In this document: positions 1 through 9,878 of the stretch, one piece after another
Position numbering within the stretch: the first letter of the stretch is position 1
Layout of the letters: every line of letters starts with the position of its first letter
Origin: Cupriavidus nantongensis
GTDB lineage: Bacteria; Pseudomonadota; Gammaproteobacteria; Burkholderiales; Burkholderiaceae
Reading direction: 5' to 3'
Length of the DNA: 64,000 nt
Assembly (NCBI RefSeq): GCF_001598055.1
Contig: NZ_CP014845.1
Location: 1 to 64,000, forward strand
The notes under the pieces: generated by a model
Database searches by the model: none
The model's input: the letters and a program-made list of their open reading frames with translations, nothing else
Told to the model about the DNA's origin: nothing
Made by a program: the position numbers and the translations under genes

Positions 1-80
1 GTCTTTGGCGCGGCCAAAACGCTGCGCTCGCCATTGCCGTAGCGCCGTAATACCATTCCCGCAGTTCACCATATCCGCCC

Positions 81-368
81 ATGTCAGCTGACTGCGCCTG
101 GTATCTCTACCTGCTCGAATGCAACGGCGATTCCATTTATACCGGCATCACCACGGACGTGGCCCGCCGTTTTGCCGAACACCAGTCCGGAAAAGGGGCC
201 AAATATACGCGTTCGCGCAAGCCGATTCGCGTGCTCGGCCAGATGCGCTTCGCCACCAAGTCGGAAGCATTGAAGGCGGAAATCGAAATCAAGCGTATGA
301 GTTCAGCGCAGAAGCGATCATTTTGCGCCCAGCTGACGCTGCACGACTCGGAGCAGCCGGCGAAGTGA
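81..368 (+). CDS. GIY-YIG nuclease-superfamily protein (YhbQ/UPF0213-like)
   Basis: This is a 95-residue single-domain protein. The GIY-YIG core is visible as YLYLLEC followed by IYTGITTDVARRFAEH near residues 8-33, with KYTRSRKP after it. That is the arrangement of the small stand-alone UPF0213/YhbQ family, whose members are about 90-100 residues long. The superfamily cleaves nucleic acid, but the physiological substrate of the small forms is poorly known. The gene is convergent with ohr and shares a terminator hairpin with it. No operon partner is visible in the window. Confidence 0.88.
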   Translation: MSADCAWYLYLLECNGDSIYTGITTDVARRFAEHQSGKGAKYTRSRKPIRVLGQMRFATKSEALKAEIEIKRMSSAQKRSFCAQLTLHDSEQPAK

Positions 369-375
369 TATCAAG

Positions 376-419
376 AAAAACGGCCCGCATCGCAAGCGCG
401 ATGCGGGCCGTTTCTTTTT
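376..419. terminator. Bidirectional rho-independent terminator
   Basis: A perfect 16-bp stem (378-393 with 398-413) has a 4-nt loop. It is flanked by an A-run on the left and a T-run on the right, so it can end transcription of both the GIY-YIG gene (+) and ohr (-). Confidence 0.9.
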
Positions 420-430
420 GGCTTGCCGCT

Positions 431-853
431 TCAGACCAGGGTCAGCGTAACGTCAATATTGCCGCGGGTCGCATTCGAATACGGGCACACCTGATGCGCC
501 TGCTCGATTAGCTTCTCGGCCGCTTCACGTTCGAAGCCCGGCAAGGAAATCTTCAGTTCGACCTGGATGCCGAAGCCCTGCGGAATCGGGCCGATGCCGA
601 CCGCGCCCTGGATCGATGCATCGGCGGGCACGTTGATCTTTTGCTGGCTGGCGACATAGCGCATCGCACCCAGGAAGCAGGCCGAGTAGCCGGCAGCAAA
701 CAGCTGCTCCGGATTCAGGCCGTTGCCGCCACCACCCATTTCCTTGGGTACCGCCAGCTTGGCGTCGAGCTGGCCGTCGGACGTGGTGGCACGGCCATCG
801 CGGCCGCCGGTGGCGGTGGCATGGGCGGTATATACGACTTTCTCGAGTTTCAT
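431..853 (-). CDS. ohr: Organic hydroperoxide resistance protein Ohr
   Basis: The gene encodes a 140-residue OsmC/Ohr-family thiol peroxidase. It reduces organic (lipid and alkyl) hydroperoxides in the cytoplasm using lipoyl/dihydrolipoamide electrons. The two catalytic cysteines are visible: C59 in GYSACFLGA and C123 in [10 protein letters not shown]. The N-terminal [16 protein letters not shown] is the Ohr rather than the OsmC signature, and the length is normal for Ohr. It lies 51 bp downstream of ohrR on the same strand, so co-transcription and peroxide induction through OhrR are expected. Confidence 0.96.
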   Translation of the reverse strand: MKLEKVVYTAHATATGGRDGRATTSDGQLDAKLAVPKEMGGGGNGLNPEQLFAAGYSACFLGAMRYVASQQKINVPADASIQGAVGIGPIPQGFGIQVELKISLPGFEREAAEKLIEQAHQVCPYSNATRGNIDVTLTLV

Positions 854-904
854 CTAAGGCTCCGGTTTGGTTGCCCTCAGGGGCGCCATCATCAATACCT
901 GCCG

Positions 905-1381
905 TCAGTCCGGCAAGCTGGAATCGGTCCGCGCTTGTTCTAGCGTCGACCGCAGTGCATGCAAGCGCCGCGTCAGCGCCTGGATCTCTTCGACCGGGCA
1001 TTGCGTGGCACATAACATCTGTTCAGGAATCCTCTCGGCGCGCCGACGCAGCGCACGGCCGGCGTCGGTCAGGCTGACCAGGACCCTGCGCTCGTCAGCC
1101 GCGTCCCGGGTGCGGGTCACCAGACCTGACGCCGCGAGCCGCTTCAGCAATGGTGTCAGCGTGCCCGAATCCAGCGCCAGGCGGTTGCCGAGTTCCGAGA
1201 CCGACATCGTTTCCGTCTCCCACAAGACCAGCATGACCAGATATTGTGGATAAGTAAGCCCAAGCTCACTTAGCAGCGGCTTGTACAGCTTGGTCATCGC
1301 CAACGAGCTCGAATACAGCGCAAAGCATAGTTGGTGGTCCAGCAAAAGCCAGTCGGTGGCGGGTTCGTTGTCGCGTTCCAT
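905..1381 (-). CDS. ohrR: MarR-family organic-peroxide sensor OhrR
   Basis: This 158-residue MarR-type winged-helix repressor has the N-terminal motif LDHQLCFALYSSS, whose C19 corresponds to the peroxide-sensing cysteine of OhrR. The wing region is TRTRDAADERRVLVSLTDAG. OhrR represses ohr and itself and releases DNA when the sensing cysteine is oxidised. Placement immediately upstream of ohr on the same strand supports the assignment. The start is the ATG at 1381, with AT-rich repeated half-sites just upstream that could be its operator. Confidence 0.93.
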   Translation of the reverse strand: MERDNEPATDWLLLDHQLCFALYSSSLAMTKLYKPLLSELGLTYPQYLVMLVLWETETMSVSELGNRLALDSGTLTPLLKRLAASGLVTRTRDAADERRVLVSLTDAGRALRRRAERIPEQMLCATQCPVEEIQALTRRLHALRSTLEQARTDSSLPD

Positions 1382-1395
1382 GTCGATATATTAGA

Positions 1396-1431
1396 CGCAA
1401 TTAGATTGTGCGCAAGATAAATTTTGTGCGC
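1396..1431 (-). promoter_or_regulatory. Candidate OhrR operator/promoter region
   Basis: This AT-rich patch begins 15 bp upstream of ohrR. It holds an imperfect dyad (GCAAT-TAG-ATTGTGC, 1397-1411) and two direct copies of TTGTGCGC at 1407-1414 and 1424-1431. The ohrR-ohr spacer has no such motif, which fits one autoregulated promoter ahead of both genes. The motif assignment is inferred from position and symmetry. Confidence 0.45.
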
Positions 1432-1558
1432 CCGATCGGATGGCACGTAGCGGGACGTTGGACCCCAAGCCTTAAGTCTGTTTTAAGTCTTGGTCGCTAG
1501 CATGACGGTGTTGCGTCGCATCGTGCCGACGCCAGATGCCAAAAGGAAAGGAACACCT

Positions 1559-3025
1559 ATGATGCGCCAGACCATTGCTCGCACCGCCGTTGGTATCGCA
1601 GCGCTGGCCGCGCTCGGCGGCGGCTATGCCTATCTGCAGCGAGACGTCATCACCGCGGGCTACGCGGCTCCTCCGCCGGTGGCAGCGGCCGCCCAGCCAG
1701 TGGCTGCCGCCGCCAGGCCAATGGACTTCTCCGGCATCGTCGCGCAGTACGGACCCGCCGTGGTCAATATCAGCGTGACTGCGCGCGCCCAGCGCACGTC
1801 GGTGCAGATGCCGCCCGGCATCGATCCGGAAGACCCGCTGTTCCAGTTCTTCAAGCGCTTCGGCCCGCAGTTCCAGGGGCCGCAGGGCGGCCCGCAACAA
1901 CTGGTGCGCGGGCAGGGCTCGGGCTTTATCGTCAGCCCCGACGGCCTGATCCTGACCAATGCGCACGTCGTCGACGGCGCGCAGGAAGTGACCGTCAAAC
2001 TGACCGACCGCCGCGAGTTCAAGGCCAAGGTGCTCGGCACCGATCCGCAGACCGACGTGGCGGTGATCCGCATCGATGCGAAGGACCTGCCGACCGTGCG
2101 CCTGGGCGATCCGTCGCAGGTGCGCGTGGGCGAGCCGGTGCTGGCGATCGGCTCGCCTTACGGCTTCGAGAACACCGTGACTGCGGGCATCGTCAGCGCG
2201 AAGTCGCGCTCGTTGCCCGACGACACCTATGTGCCGTTCATCCAGACCGACGTGGCAGTCAATCCCGGCAACTCGGGCGGTCCGCTGTTCAACCAGCGCG
2301 GCGAGGTGGTCGGCATCAACTCGCAGATCTACAGCCAGACGGGCGGCTACCAGGGCCTGTCGTTCGCGATCCCGATCGACGTGGCGACCAAGGTGCAACA
2401 GCAGCTGGTGGCGCATGGCAAGGTCACGCGCGGGCGCCTTGGCATCAGCGTGCAGGAGGTCAACCAGGCGCTGGCGCAGTCGTTCGGCCTGCCCAAGCCG
2501 ACCGGCGCGCTGGTCAACTCGGTCGAGCCTGACAGTCCGGCCGCGCGCGCGGGCCTGAAGCCGGGCGACGTCATCGTGCAGCTGGACAACGACGTGATCG
2601 ACCATTCGGGCGACCTGCCGGAACACGTGGCCGATATCAAGCCGGGCACGCAGAGCTCGCTGAAGATCATCCGCAAGGGCCAGCCGATGACGTTGTCGGT
2701 GACGATCGGCACCGCGCGGGACCAGGCGGTGGCGCAAAAAGCGGGCGGCAAGGAGGCCAATGGCCGGCTCGGGCTGGCGGTGCGCCCGCTGTCGCCGGCG
2801 GAGAAGCGCGAAAGCGGCATCGAAGGCGGCCTGGTGGTCGAGGACGTGACCGGTCCCGCCGCGCGCGTGGGCATCCAGCCCGGCGACGTGATCCTGTCGC
2901 TCAACGGCACGCCGATCGCATCGGTCGATCAGCTTCGCACGCTGGTGGGCAAGTCGGGCAAGCAGGTGGCGCTGCTGGTGCAGCGCGACGATGCGCGCAT
3001 CTTCATTCCGCTCGATCTGGGTTGA
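1559..3025 (+). CDS. Do/HtrA-family periplasmic serine endoprotease
   Basis: The predicted 488-residue protein has an N-terminal hydrophobic signal or anchor (residues 5-22) and a trypsin-like protease domain. The catalytic triad is visible: H136 (LTNAHVVDG), D166 (DPQTDVAVI) and S239 (NPGNSGGPL). Two PDZ domains follow (about 285-375 and 395-485; GLKPGDVIVQLDND and GIQPGDVILSLNG). It degrades or refolds damaged envelope proteins in the periplasm. The start at 1559 is chosen because AAGGAAAGGAA precedes it; a longer frame from 1490 lacks a ribosome site. A Gln/Pro/Gly-rich loop (residues 100-115) precedes the protease core, as in DegP/MucD relatives. Confidence 0.92.
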   Translation: MMRQTIARTAVGIAALAALGGGYAYLQRDVITAGYAAPPPVAAAAQPVAAAARPMDFSGIVAQYGPAVVNISVTARAQRTSVQMPPGIDPEDPLFQFFKRFGPQFQGPQGGPQQLVRGQGSGFIVSPDGLILTNAHVVDGAQEVTVKLTDRREFKAKVLGTDPQTDVAVIRIDAKDLPTVRLGDPSQVRVGEPVLAIGSPYGFENTVTAGIVSAKSRSLPDDTYVPFIQTDVAVNPGNSGGPLFNQRGEVVGINSQIYSQTGGYQGLSFAIPIDVATKVQQQLVAHGKVTRGRLGISVQEVNQALAQSFGLPKPTGALVNSVEPDSPAARAGLKPGDVIVQLDNDVIDHSGDLPEHVADIKPGTQSSLKIIRKGQPMTLSVTIGTARDQAVAQKAGGKEANGRLGLAVRPLSPAEKRESGIEGGLVVEDVTGPAARVGIQPGDVILSLNGTPIASVDQLRTLVGKSGKQVALLVQRDDARIFIPLDLG

Positions 3026-3065
3026 TGCTCGCGGGCACCGCTGCGTGCCCGCAAGTCGTTAACCA

Positions 3066-3162
3066 GCAAGGCTTTGACGTCCTCGCGGGCCGTATACCCG
3101 CACGTATACCGACACGTTTACGAGTGGGTATACGTGCGGGTATACGGCCCGCTAAGCCTTGC
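3066..3162. repeat. Long perfect inverted repeat with four GTATAC palindromes
   Basis: Two 26-bp arms (3085-3110 and 3127-3152) are perfect reverse complements around a 16-nt loop. After a short asymmetric bulge the pairing resumes with GCAAGGCTT (3066-3074) and AAGCCTTGC (3154-3162). Each arm carries two GTATAC palindromes. It lies in the 271-bp gap between the protease gene and the next gene. No T-run follows it, so it is not a classic terminator. Confidence 0.85.
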
Positions 3163-3296
3163 CAGAGGCGGGATTCAGCGCAACGAACTGCTTACAGAAA
3201 GCGCGCCAGCAGGTATCATCTCGACTGCGATGCACGAAGCATGCGGCGGCAGCCCCCGCCGGCCCTGGTTCTGCTGAATCGACAAAGAGGAAGTCT

Positions 3297-3629
3297 ATGC
3301 AGTTGGATTTCACCCGTGCCCCGATGCCGGGTACCGATAGAGCGCGGCGACTGACGTCCACGACGTCTGTCACCGGCTCCGCGCCGAAGCCCCGGCGGCG
3401 CAAGAAAGAGGTCGCCCCGCACTGGGAGCGCGGCTACCGTTCGCACTTCTATCGCAACGAGCGCGGCGACAAGCTTGGCGAAGTGCGCCTGTCCGAGCGC
3501 GGCGAGCTTCCGGTGGTCTACCACTGGGCCGCCGGCAACTACTCCGGCGCGGAAGGCTCGCTGGCCCACGCGCGCGCGCGCGTGGAAGAGACCATCGGTT
3601 TCGGCATGCGCCAGCTGTCGCTGTTCTGA
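3297..3629 (+). CDS. Conserved-looking hypothetical protein
   Basis: This 110-residue protein matches no family I recognise. An Arg/Lys-rich stretch (PKPRRRKKE, about residues 34-42) is followed by a compact region with many aromatic residues (WERGYRSHFYRNERGD and VVYHWAAGNYSG). There is no signal peptide or membrane segment. The ATG at 3297 follows AAAGAGGAAG at good spacing, whereas an in-frame extension upstream to 3159 has no ribosome site. The basic N-terminal half could bind nucleic acid, but this is only a guess from composition. Confidence 0.7.
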   Translation: MQLDFTRAPMPGTDRARRLTSTTSVTGSAPKPRRRKKEVAPHWERGYRSHFYRNERGDKLGEVRLSERGELPVVYHWAAGNYSGAEGSLAHARARVEETIGFGMRQLSLF

Positions 3630-3796
3630 GCAGGATCTTCGCCGGTGCCGCGTTCGCCGGCACTGCGACCCGTCCGCGCCCACCCTTCGCGCGCGGTGCC
3701 TTCGCTTCTCCCTGATCTTCCCGGTTGTACCTGCAGTCCCCAAGGCAGGCCATGGCCAGCGCAGTGCTGGCCCCGGCGTGGCGGCGCACGCAGCGC

Positions 3797-5380
3797 TCAA
3801 GCAAGCCGCCGCTGCAACAGCATGTAGGCAGCCGCGCCAAGCGCCAGCACGGCAATCAGCCGATAGATGTCCTCGCAGGCGATCAGTGTGGCCTGCTGCG
3901 CGATTTGCGCGCTCAGCTGCGCCAGCGCACCCTGGTGTGCCTGCGCCGCATCGAAGCCGCGCGCGGCCAGCGCCGCCTGCATCCCGGCGATCCATTGTTC
4001 TGCCTCGGCCGGGCGCTGGCCGAGCGCGTGCAGCAGGCTGTCGTGTACCGCGAACTGGCGGTTCTGCAACAGCACCGCACCCAGCGCAGAGGCAAAGGAG
4101 CTGGCAATCTGCCGCATCAGGTTCTTGCTGCGGTAGCCGTGCGCAAAGGCATCCGGGCTGAGCGCGCGGAACGTCAGCCCGGCGATGGGAATGATCACCA
4201 GCACGCCGAACAGGCCCTTGCCGATCAGTCCCCACGCCAATGCCGGCGGCCCGGCGTCGGGCGGCATGCGCGAAAACCACCACGCCGTGGCGGCCATCAG
4301 CACCAGGCCAGCCACCATCAGCGGCTTCTTGCGCGCGAGCCGCGGCGCAAACCGCAGGTAGACGAAGATGCCGGCCAGGCTGACCAGTGCGGCGAAGCTG
4401 TTGAGCCAGCCGGTGGTGGCCAGCGGGATCCTGAGCGCTTGCTCCGCATAGATCGGGAACAGGTAGCCGCTCAGGTTGCTGATCATGTAGTACACGAAGT
4501 ACATCGCCAGGCCGGTCAGGACCACCGGCTGGCGCAGCGCGCGCAGGTGCAGCACCGGGGTGCGGTGGTGCCACTGGTGCCACAGGAACAGCGCCAGCAG
4601 CGCCAGCCCGGCGGCGGCCACCAGCGTGAGGCGCAGCGGGTGCGAGAACACGTCGAAGCGCGCCTCGGTCAGCGCCGCCTGCAACGTCACGATGCCGGCG
4701 CCGAACAGCAGCAGCGGCCCGAGCGCGGGGCCGTCGGCACTGGCGCGCGGCTCGGCATCCGGCAGCAGCAGCCACGCGCCCAGCGTTGCCACCGCGGCGA
4801 ACGGCAGCACGCCGTAGAACACGTCCTGCCAGACCCCATGCTCGATCAGTCCGGCGGCGAAGGCCGGCGCCATCGCCGAGGCCGAGAAGATGCCGATCAT
4901 GAAGATGCGCGAGGCGCGCGGCCGCTCCGTCGGCCCGAACAGCACATTGACCAGGATGCGGCAACTGGTGAACAAGGCGCCGCCGCCTAGCCCCTGGATA
5001 AAGCGCGCCACCACCATCTGCGGCAGTGCATGGCTGGTCGCGGCCACCACCGTGCCGGCCATGAACAGCAGCAGCGCGCCGGTCAGGTAATGACGGTAGC
5101 CGAAGCGGCGCGACAGCCATTGCTGCTTCAGGATCATCAGCATGCTGCCCACCGCGTAGGCCGCCTGCACCAGCGCAAAGCTGCGCGGGTCGGCATCCAG
5201 GCCGCCGACGATATGGCTGGAGGCGAACACGAACATGATGTTCTCGAGGAACTCCACGCCCGTGGTCAGCGCCAGCAGCACCATCAGCAGGGTCTGGCGC
5301 TGCCGGCGGCTCAGCCAGCGCAGCCAGCGCATGCCTGCGCGCAGTCGCCATAGCGGCCGCCAGGGCGATCGCGGATTCAT
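3797..5380 (-). CDS. MFS drug-efflux transporter, DHA2-like
   Basis: The 527-residue inner-membrane protein has about 14 predicted hydrophobic segments, the DHA2/EmrB layout. The first helix carries TTGVEFLENIMFVFASSHIVGG, and the antiporter-type segment is MVVARFIQGLGGGALFTSCR. It probably exports organic compounds by proton antiport. The start overlaps the stop of the upstream MarR gene by 4 bp (ATGA), so the two are translationally coupled and the MarR protein is the likely repressor. It is a paralogue of the transporter at 11938-13548; both end with a conserved YRSKNLMRQIASS / YQFKNVCKQIASA segment. Confidence 0.88.
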   Translation of the reverse strand: MNPRSPWRPLWRLRAGMRWLRWLSRRQRQTLLMVLLALTTGVEFLENIMFVFASSHIVGGLDADPRSFALVQAAYAVGSMLMILKQQWLSRRFGYRHYLTGALLLFMAGTVVAATSHALPQMVVARFIQGLGGGALFTSCRILVNVLFGPTERPRASRIFMIGIFSASAMAPAFAAGLIEHGVWQDVFYGVLPFAAVATLGAWLLLPDAEPRASADGPALGPLLLFGAGIVTLQAALTEARFDVFSHPLRLTLVAAAGLALLALFLWHQWHHRTPVLHLRALRQPVVLTGLAMYFVYYMISNLSGYLFPIYAEQALRIPLATTGWLNSFAALVSLAGIFVYLRFAPRLARKKPLMVAGLVLMAATAWWFSRMPPDAGPPALAWGLIGKGLFGVLVIIPIAGLTFRALSPDAFAHGYRSKNLMRQIASSFASALGAVLLQNRQFAVHDSLLHALGQRPAEAEQWIAGMQAALAARGFDAAQAHQGALAQLSAQIAQQATLIACEDIYRLIAVLALGAAAYMLLQRRLA

Positions 5381-5865
5381 GCTTGCAGCGTCTCCACGGT
5401 CTGGTGCAGCAAGCTCAGGTTGCGGGTGGCGCTGGCCAGGCCGCTTGCGCCAAGGGGCGCCCAGGCTTCGCCGTATGCAGCATGCACGGCCGGGACGGCG
5501 CGTTCGAGCAGCCGGCGGCCGGCCGGTGTCAGGGTCAGCTCCAGGCTGCGCCGGTCGCTCGCCGAGGCGCGCCGGCGCAGCAGTCCGCGCGTTTCCAGGC
5601 CGTCCAGCAGCCGCGTCATCTGCGTACGCGTGGCATCGAGCGCGTCGCCCAGTTCGGACGGCATGCTCGGTTCGTCCTCGTCGGCGGCCAGCATGCTCAG
5701 CACCAGATACTGGTTCATATCCAGTTCAAAGGGCGCCAGGGCCTGGTCGATATGGCCGCGCAGCAGGCGCGCGGTACGCAACAGCAGTCGCGAGGCCAGG
5801 ATCAGGTCGCGCGGGGCTTCGGGATGGCTGGCGCAAAAGCGGTCGATGCGTTGCTCGAAAGACAT
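5377..5865 (-). CDS. MarR-family transcriptional regulator of the efflux gene
   Basis: This 162-residue winged-helix protein reads MSFEQRIDRF at the start, with the recognition region LGDALDATRTQMTRLLDGLETRGLL and the wing RRRASASDRRSLELTLTPAGR. These are standard MarR/EmrR features. It precedes and overlaps the DHA2 transporter gene, the usual ligand-responsive repressor-pump pairing. The start at 5865 was chosen because the upstream in-frame sequence is the antisense of the transglutaminase gene and carries no homology. The effector is unknown. Confidence 0.88.
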   Translation of the reverse strand: MSFEQRIDRFCASHPEAPRDLILASRLLLRTARLLRGHIDQALAPFELDMNQYLVLSMLAADEDEPSMPSELGDALDATRTQMTRLLDGLETRGLLRRRASASDRRSLELTLTPAGRRLLERAVPAVHAAYGEAWAPLGASGLASATRNLSLLHQTVETLQA

Positions 5866-5894
5866 GGCAGGCGGCGGATTGATTGCGTCCGATA

Positions 5895-5912
5895 TAGTTA
5901 CAAACGTAATTA
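5895..5912 (-). promoter_or_regulatory. Candidate MarR operator
   Basis: An AT-rich interrupted palindrome (TAGTTAC-N4-GTAATTA, 6 of 7 positions paired) lies 30 bp upstream of the MarR start in otherwise GC-rich DNA. Size and spacing suit a MarR dimer, which would give autoregulation of the regulator-pump operon. Confidence 0.5.
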
Positions 5913-5947
5913 TATCAGGTGTAGCTAATATCGCCGGCGCCTGCCCG

Positions 5948-7918
5948 TTACCGGCGCAATGCTGCCGCGACCGCCCGAATGCCCGCCCGCATCGACGCCA
6001 TAAGCTGCGCCCGCGTTTCGGCCGGCAAGTTGCCGTAGCGCAGCTTGACATAGGCGGCGCTGACCGCGGCGATCGCCGCGCCGGCGCGCGGCAGTTGCGT
6101 GCTGGCCCGCGCCGCAAAGTCCTGCGGGCCTTCGGCCGGCGCGCGCGTGCAGCCGTGGCGGGCAAGTACGGCGCAGAAGCGCGCATAGGCCGCGCCGACC
6201 GGATCCGCGGGCGCGCGCCGCCGCCACAGCGGTACCAGCGCCAGCAGGCACAGCAGGCCAAGCACCGCCGCCAGCAACGGTCCTGCGCCGGCACTGGTGC
6301 CGAGCGCCTGCAGCAGCCGCTGCTGGCGCGCATGGTCGTACTGCAGCACCCAGCGCTGCCAGGTGTAGACCATGCCCTCATAGGCCCAGCGCAAATCCTT
6401 GAGCCAGGCCGGCTGCCGCGACGGACGCCAGTCGGCGGCTTCGTTGCCGACCACCGCATCCAGCCCCTGCTCGATGCGGCTGGGCGCGACTGCGCTGGTC
6501 GGGTCCACGCGGATCCAGCCGCGGCCGTCGAGCCAGACTTCGGCCCAGGCATGCGCATCGGACTGGCGCACCACGTAGTGATTGGCCATGGGGTTGTACT
6601 CGCCGCCCTGGTAGCCCGTGACCACACGCGCCGGCACGCCGGCTGCGCGCATCAGGAACACGAAGCTGCTGGCGTAGTGCTCGCAGAAGCCGCGCCGGGT
6701 GTCGAACACAAAGCTGTCGATCTGTTCGGCCCCAAGCGGCGGCGGGGTGAGCGTATAGGCGAAGGGTGCTGCCGCGAACAGCCGCAGCGCGGCCTGCACG
6801 CGCGCCGCGGGATCGGCATGGCGCTGTGCCCATTGCGCGGCCAGGGCGCGGGCGCGCGGGTTGCCCGGCGGCAGGCTCAGTGCCAGCCGCAGCGTGGCCG
6901 GCGTCAGGTATTCCGCCGGCGGCGACAGCGTGGACTGCGTGCGATAGCGGATGCGCTGGTCCACCGCCCGGCGCGCCATGAATTCACCGTCGGGCGTGAC
7001 GGCGGCATCCGCGCCGGATGACAGCGCCTGGCCACGGTCGAGCACGAACAGCCAGCGCTGCCGGCTGGGCTCCAGCGTGATGCTGATGTCGATATTCGAC
7101 GCGCCGCCGGCGCCGGCTGCAGGGACCAGTTGCTGCCGCCGCAGCCGCGACGGATGCCAGGTGGTGCCGTCGTATTCCCACAGCACCAGCGCGCGCCAGT
7201 ACAGCGCGGACGCCGGCAACGGCGGGCCCGCAATGTCGGCACGCAGGGCGATTTCTGACGAACGGATCAGTTGCCCCACGCTGCCCGGGCGCATGGTATC
7301 GCTGATGCCGGTGGTGCCGCTCTGCGCCGATTGCGGCAGTTGCCACAGCGGGTGCTCCAGGCGCGGGAACAGCACGAACAGCGCCAGCGCCCACGGCAAG
7401 CCCAGCAGCGCCATGCGGCCCAGCAGCGGCCAGATCGCCAGCCGGCTGCGCGCCTCGGGGTGATGCAGCAACAGCCAGTTGCGCAGCACCCAGGCGCCGA
7501 TCGCCAGGCTGTACAGCGCCAGCCAGAACGGCTGGTCGGACAGGTACAGCGTCAGCAGCAGGTAGAACGACAGCTGCGTGACCAGCGTTGCGTCCGAAAG
7601 CGCACGGCATTCCAGCAGCTTGAGGATGACAAAGGCGCCCAGCAACGCCACCGCCAGCTCTCGCCCGATGCCGCCCCCGTCCTGCCACACCAGCGCGCAC
7701 GCCACCAGCAGCACCAGCATCGCGGTGGTGCCGAGCATCCAGCGCGACGGTAATGGCGCGCGCCGCCGCCACAGCAGCCAGCGCCACGCCAGCAACAGCA
7801 CCAGCAGCAGGCTGACCGCCACCGGCAGCGTGCGTGCCTGCGGCGCCAGCACCAGCGCCAGCTGTCCTAGCAGCAGCCCGTGGTCTTCATGCCGCAGCGG
7901 ACGAGGCGCGGGTTTCAT
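5948..7918 (-). CDS. TgpA-like transmembrane transglutaminase-domain protein
   Basis: The 656-residue protein has an N-terminal bundle of about five or six membrane helices (residues 15-185), a large periplasmic region with a transglutaminase-like cysteine-protease fold, and a C-terminal helix (about 560-590) followed by a DUF4129-like tail. The catalytic triad is visible: C412 (RRGFCEHYASSF), H456 (SDAHAWAEVW) and D472 (WIRVDPTSA). Relatives such as Pseudomonas TgpA are needed for growth, but the substrate is unclear. Its start overlaps the DUF58 stop by 4 bp, so it is the last gene of a coupled moxR-DUF58-tgpA operon. Confidence 0.9.
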   Translation of the reverse strand: MKPAPRPLRHEDHGLLLGQLALVLAPQARTLPVAVSLLLVLLLAWRWLLWRRRAPLPSRWMLGTTAMLVLLVACALVWQDGGGIGRELAVALLGAFVILKLLECRALSDATLVTQLSFYLLLTLYLSDQPFWLALYSLAIGAWVLRNWLLLHHPEARSRLAIWPLLGRMALLGLPWALALFVLFPRLEHPLWQLPQSAQSGTTGISDTMRPGSVGQLIRSSEIALRADIAGPPLPASALYWRALVLWEYDGTTWHPSRLRRQQLVPAAGAGGASNIDISITLEPSRQRWLFVLDRGQALSSGADAAVTPDGEFMARRAVDQRIRYRTQSTLSPPAEYLTPATLRLALSLPPGNPRARALAAQWAQRHADPAARVQAALRLFAAAPFAYTLTPPPLGAEQIDSFVFDTRRGFCEHYASSFVFLMRAAGVPARVVTGYQGGEYNPMANHYVVRQSDAHAWAEVWLDGRGWIRVDPTSAVAPSRIEQGLDAVVGNEAADWRPSRQPAWLKDLRWAYEGMVYTWQRWVLQYDHARQQRLLQALGTSAGAGPLLAAVLGLLCLLALVPLWRRRAPADPVGAAYARFCAVLARHGCTRAPAEGPQDFAARASTQLPRAGAAIAAVSAAYVKLRYGNLPAETRAQLMASMRAGIRAVAAALRR

Positions 7919-8946
7919 GCGGGTTCCGCAGCGCGCGCTGTGCCAGGACGCTGCGGCCACAAGGCCAGCGCCTCGAGGCACGCGCGCCGGTGACTGGCGC
8001 CGCGCGCCGGCGCCAGTTCGATGCCGGGCAGGCGCAGGCCGATCTCGGCCTCGTCGCCGGCGGCGAGCAGCCACGCGCACAGCCGCGACAGCCGGGGCTC
8101 GGACTCCATGCCAGCGGGCAGCGCGTGCCAGTCCAGCCAGCGCGCCGGCTGCCGCGGCGGATCGCCGGCGCGGCTGAGCCAGCGGCCGGTGCGCGCGCTG
8201 TGCTTCCAGGCGATACGGTGCAGCGGGTCGCCGCTGCGGTAGCGGCGCAGCTGGTCGATGCCGTCTTCGCTGTGCGTTGTGCTGGCGGCAGCGTGTGTGT
8301 CGTCGCCATGGTCGGGGCGGTGCGCGGGCGGCGGTGGCGGGGCGTCGGCTTCCGGCGCGGGGTAGACCAGCGTCGACACTTCCAGGTCCGCATGGCTCCA
8401 GACATGGAACAGGCCGAACGGAAAGCGGCTGGCGATCGTGACCCGCGGCAGCACCAGGCGGCCGCGCCGTGGCGCCGGCACGTGCAGCGCCAGCATGCCG
8501 CTGGCATTGGCATCCAGCGTCAGCGTTGCGGCGGTGACTTCCGGCATGGCGGACAGGCGCGCCTCGATGCCGATGCGCGCATCGCCGCCACGGCAGTCGA
8601 CGCGCAGGTGGAACACGGCATCCTGCCCGGCATGGACCGCCGCCACCGGGCCCGCGGCCACGGCGAGGTCGAGCAGGTTGCGGTAGGCCAGCCACATGCA
8701 TGACATGCCGATACCGGCGAGCATGAAGGTCAGCGCAAAACCCAGGCTGATGTTGTAGTTGAGCGAGGTCATCAGCATCGCGGCCAGCACCACCGCAAAG
8801 CCGACGCCGCCGCGCGTAGGCAGGATGTAGAGATGGCGGCGGTCCAGCACCACCACGCCGCCCGCACCACCGGCAGGGCGGCGGCTGGCGGCGCGGCGCC
8901 GGGCGAGGCGTGGCGTGCCGCCGAGCACGCCCTTGCGCGCCGCCAT
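7915..8946 (-). CDS. DUF58-domain membrane protein
   Basis: The 343-residue protein has two hydrophobic segments (about residues 40-85) and a cytoplasmic or periplasmic DUF58 region. The characteristic core is visible as GIDQLRRYRSGDPLHRIAWKHSARTG. DUF58 proteins are thought to work with MoxR ATPases and carry a vWA-related fold, but their biochemical role is not established. The ATG at 8946, 5 bp after the moxR stop, is preferred over an upstream in-frame start that would add an Arg-rich stretch lying inside moxR. It overlaps the next gene by 4 bp. Confidence 0.86.
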   Translation of the reverse strand: MAARKGVLGGTPRLARRRAASRRPAGGAGGVVVLDRRHLYILPTRGGVGFAVVLAAMLMTSLNYNISLGFALTFMLAGIGMSCMWLAYRNLLDLAVAAGPVAAVHAGQDAVFHLRVDCRGGDARIGIEARLSAMPEVTAATLTLDANASGMLALHVPAPRRGRLVLPRVTIASRFPFGLFHVWSHADLEVSTLVYPAPEADAPPPPPAHRPDHGDDTHAAASTTHSEDGIDQLRRYRSGDPLHRIAWKHSARTGRWLSRAGDPPRQPARWLDWHALPAGMESEPRLSRLCAWLLAAGDEAEIGLRLPGIELAPARGASHRRACLEALALWPQRPGTARAAEPA

Positions 8947-8951
8947 GGCGC

Positions 8952-9878
<927 letters not shown>

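Noticed and set aside
1490..1558. Upstream in-frame start for the HtrA-type protease
   Set aside because: It adds 23 residues before the signal sequence and has no ribosome site, whereas the ATG at 1559 has a purine-rich site.
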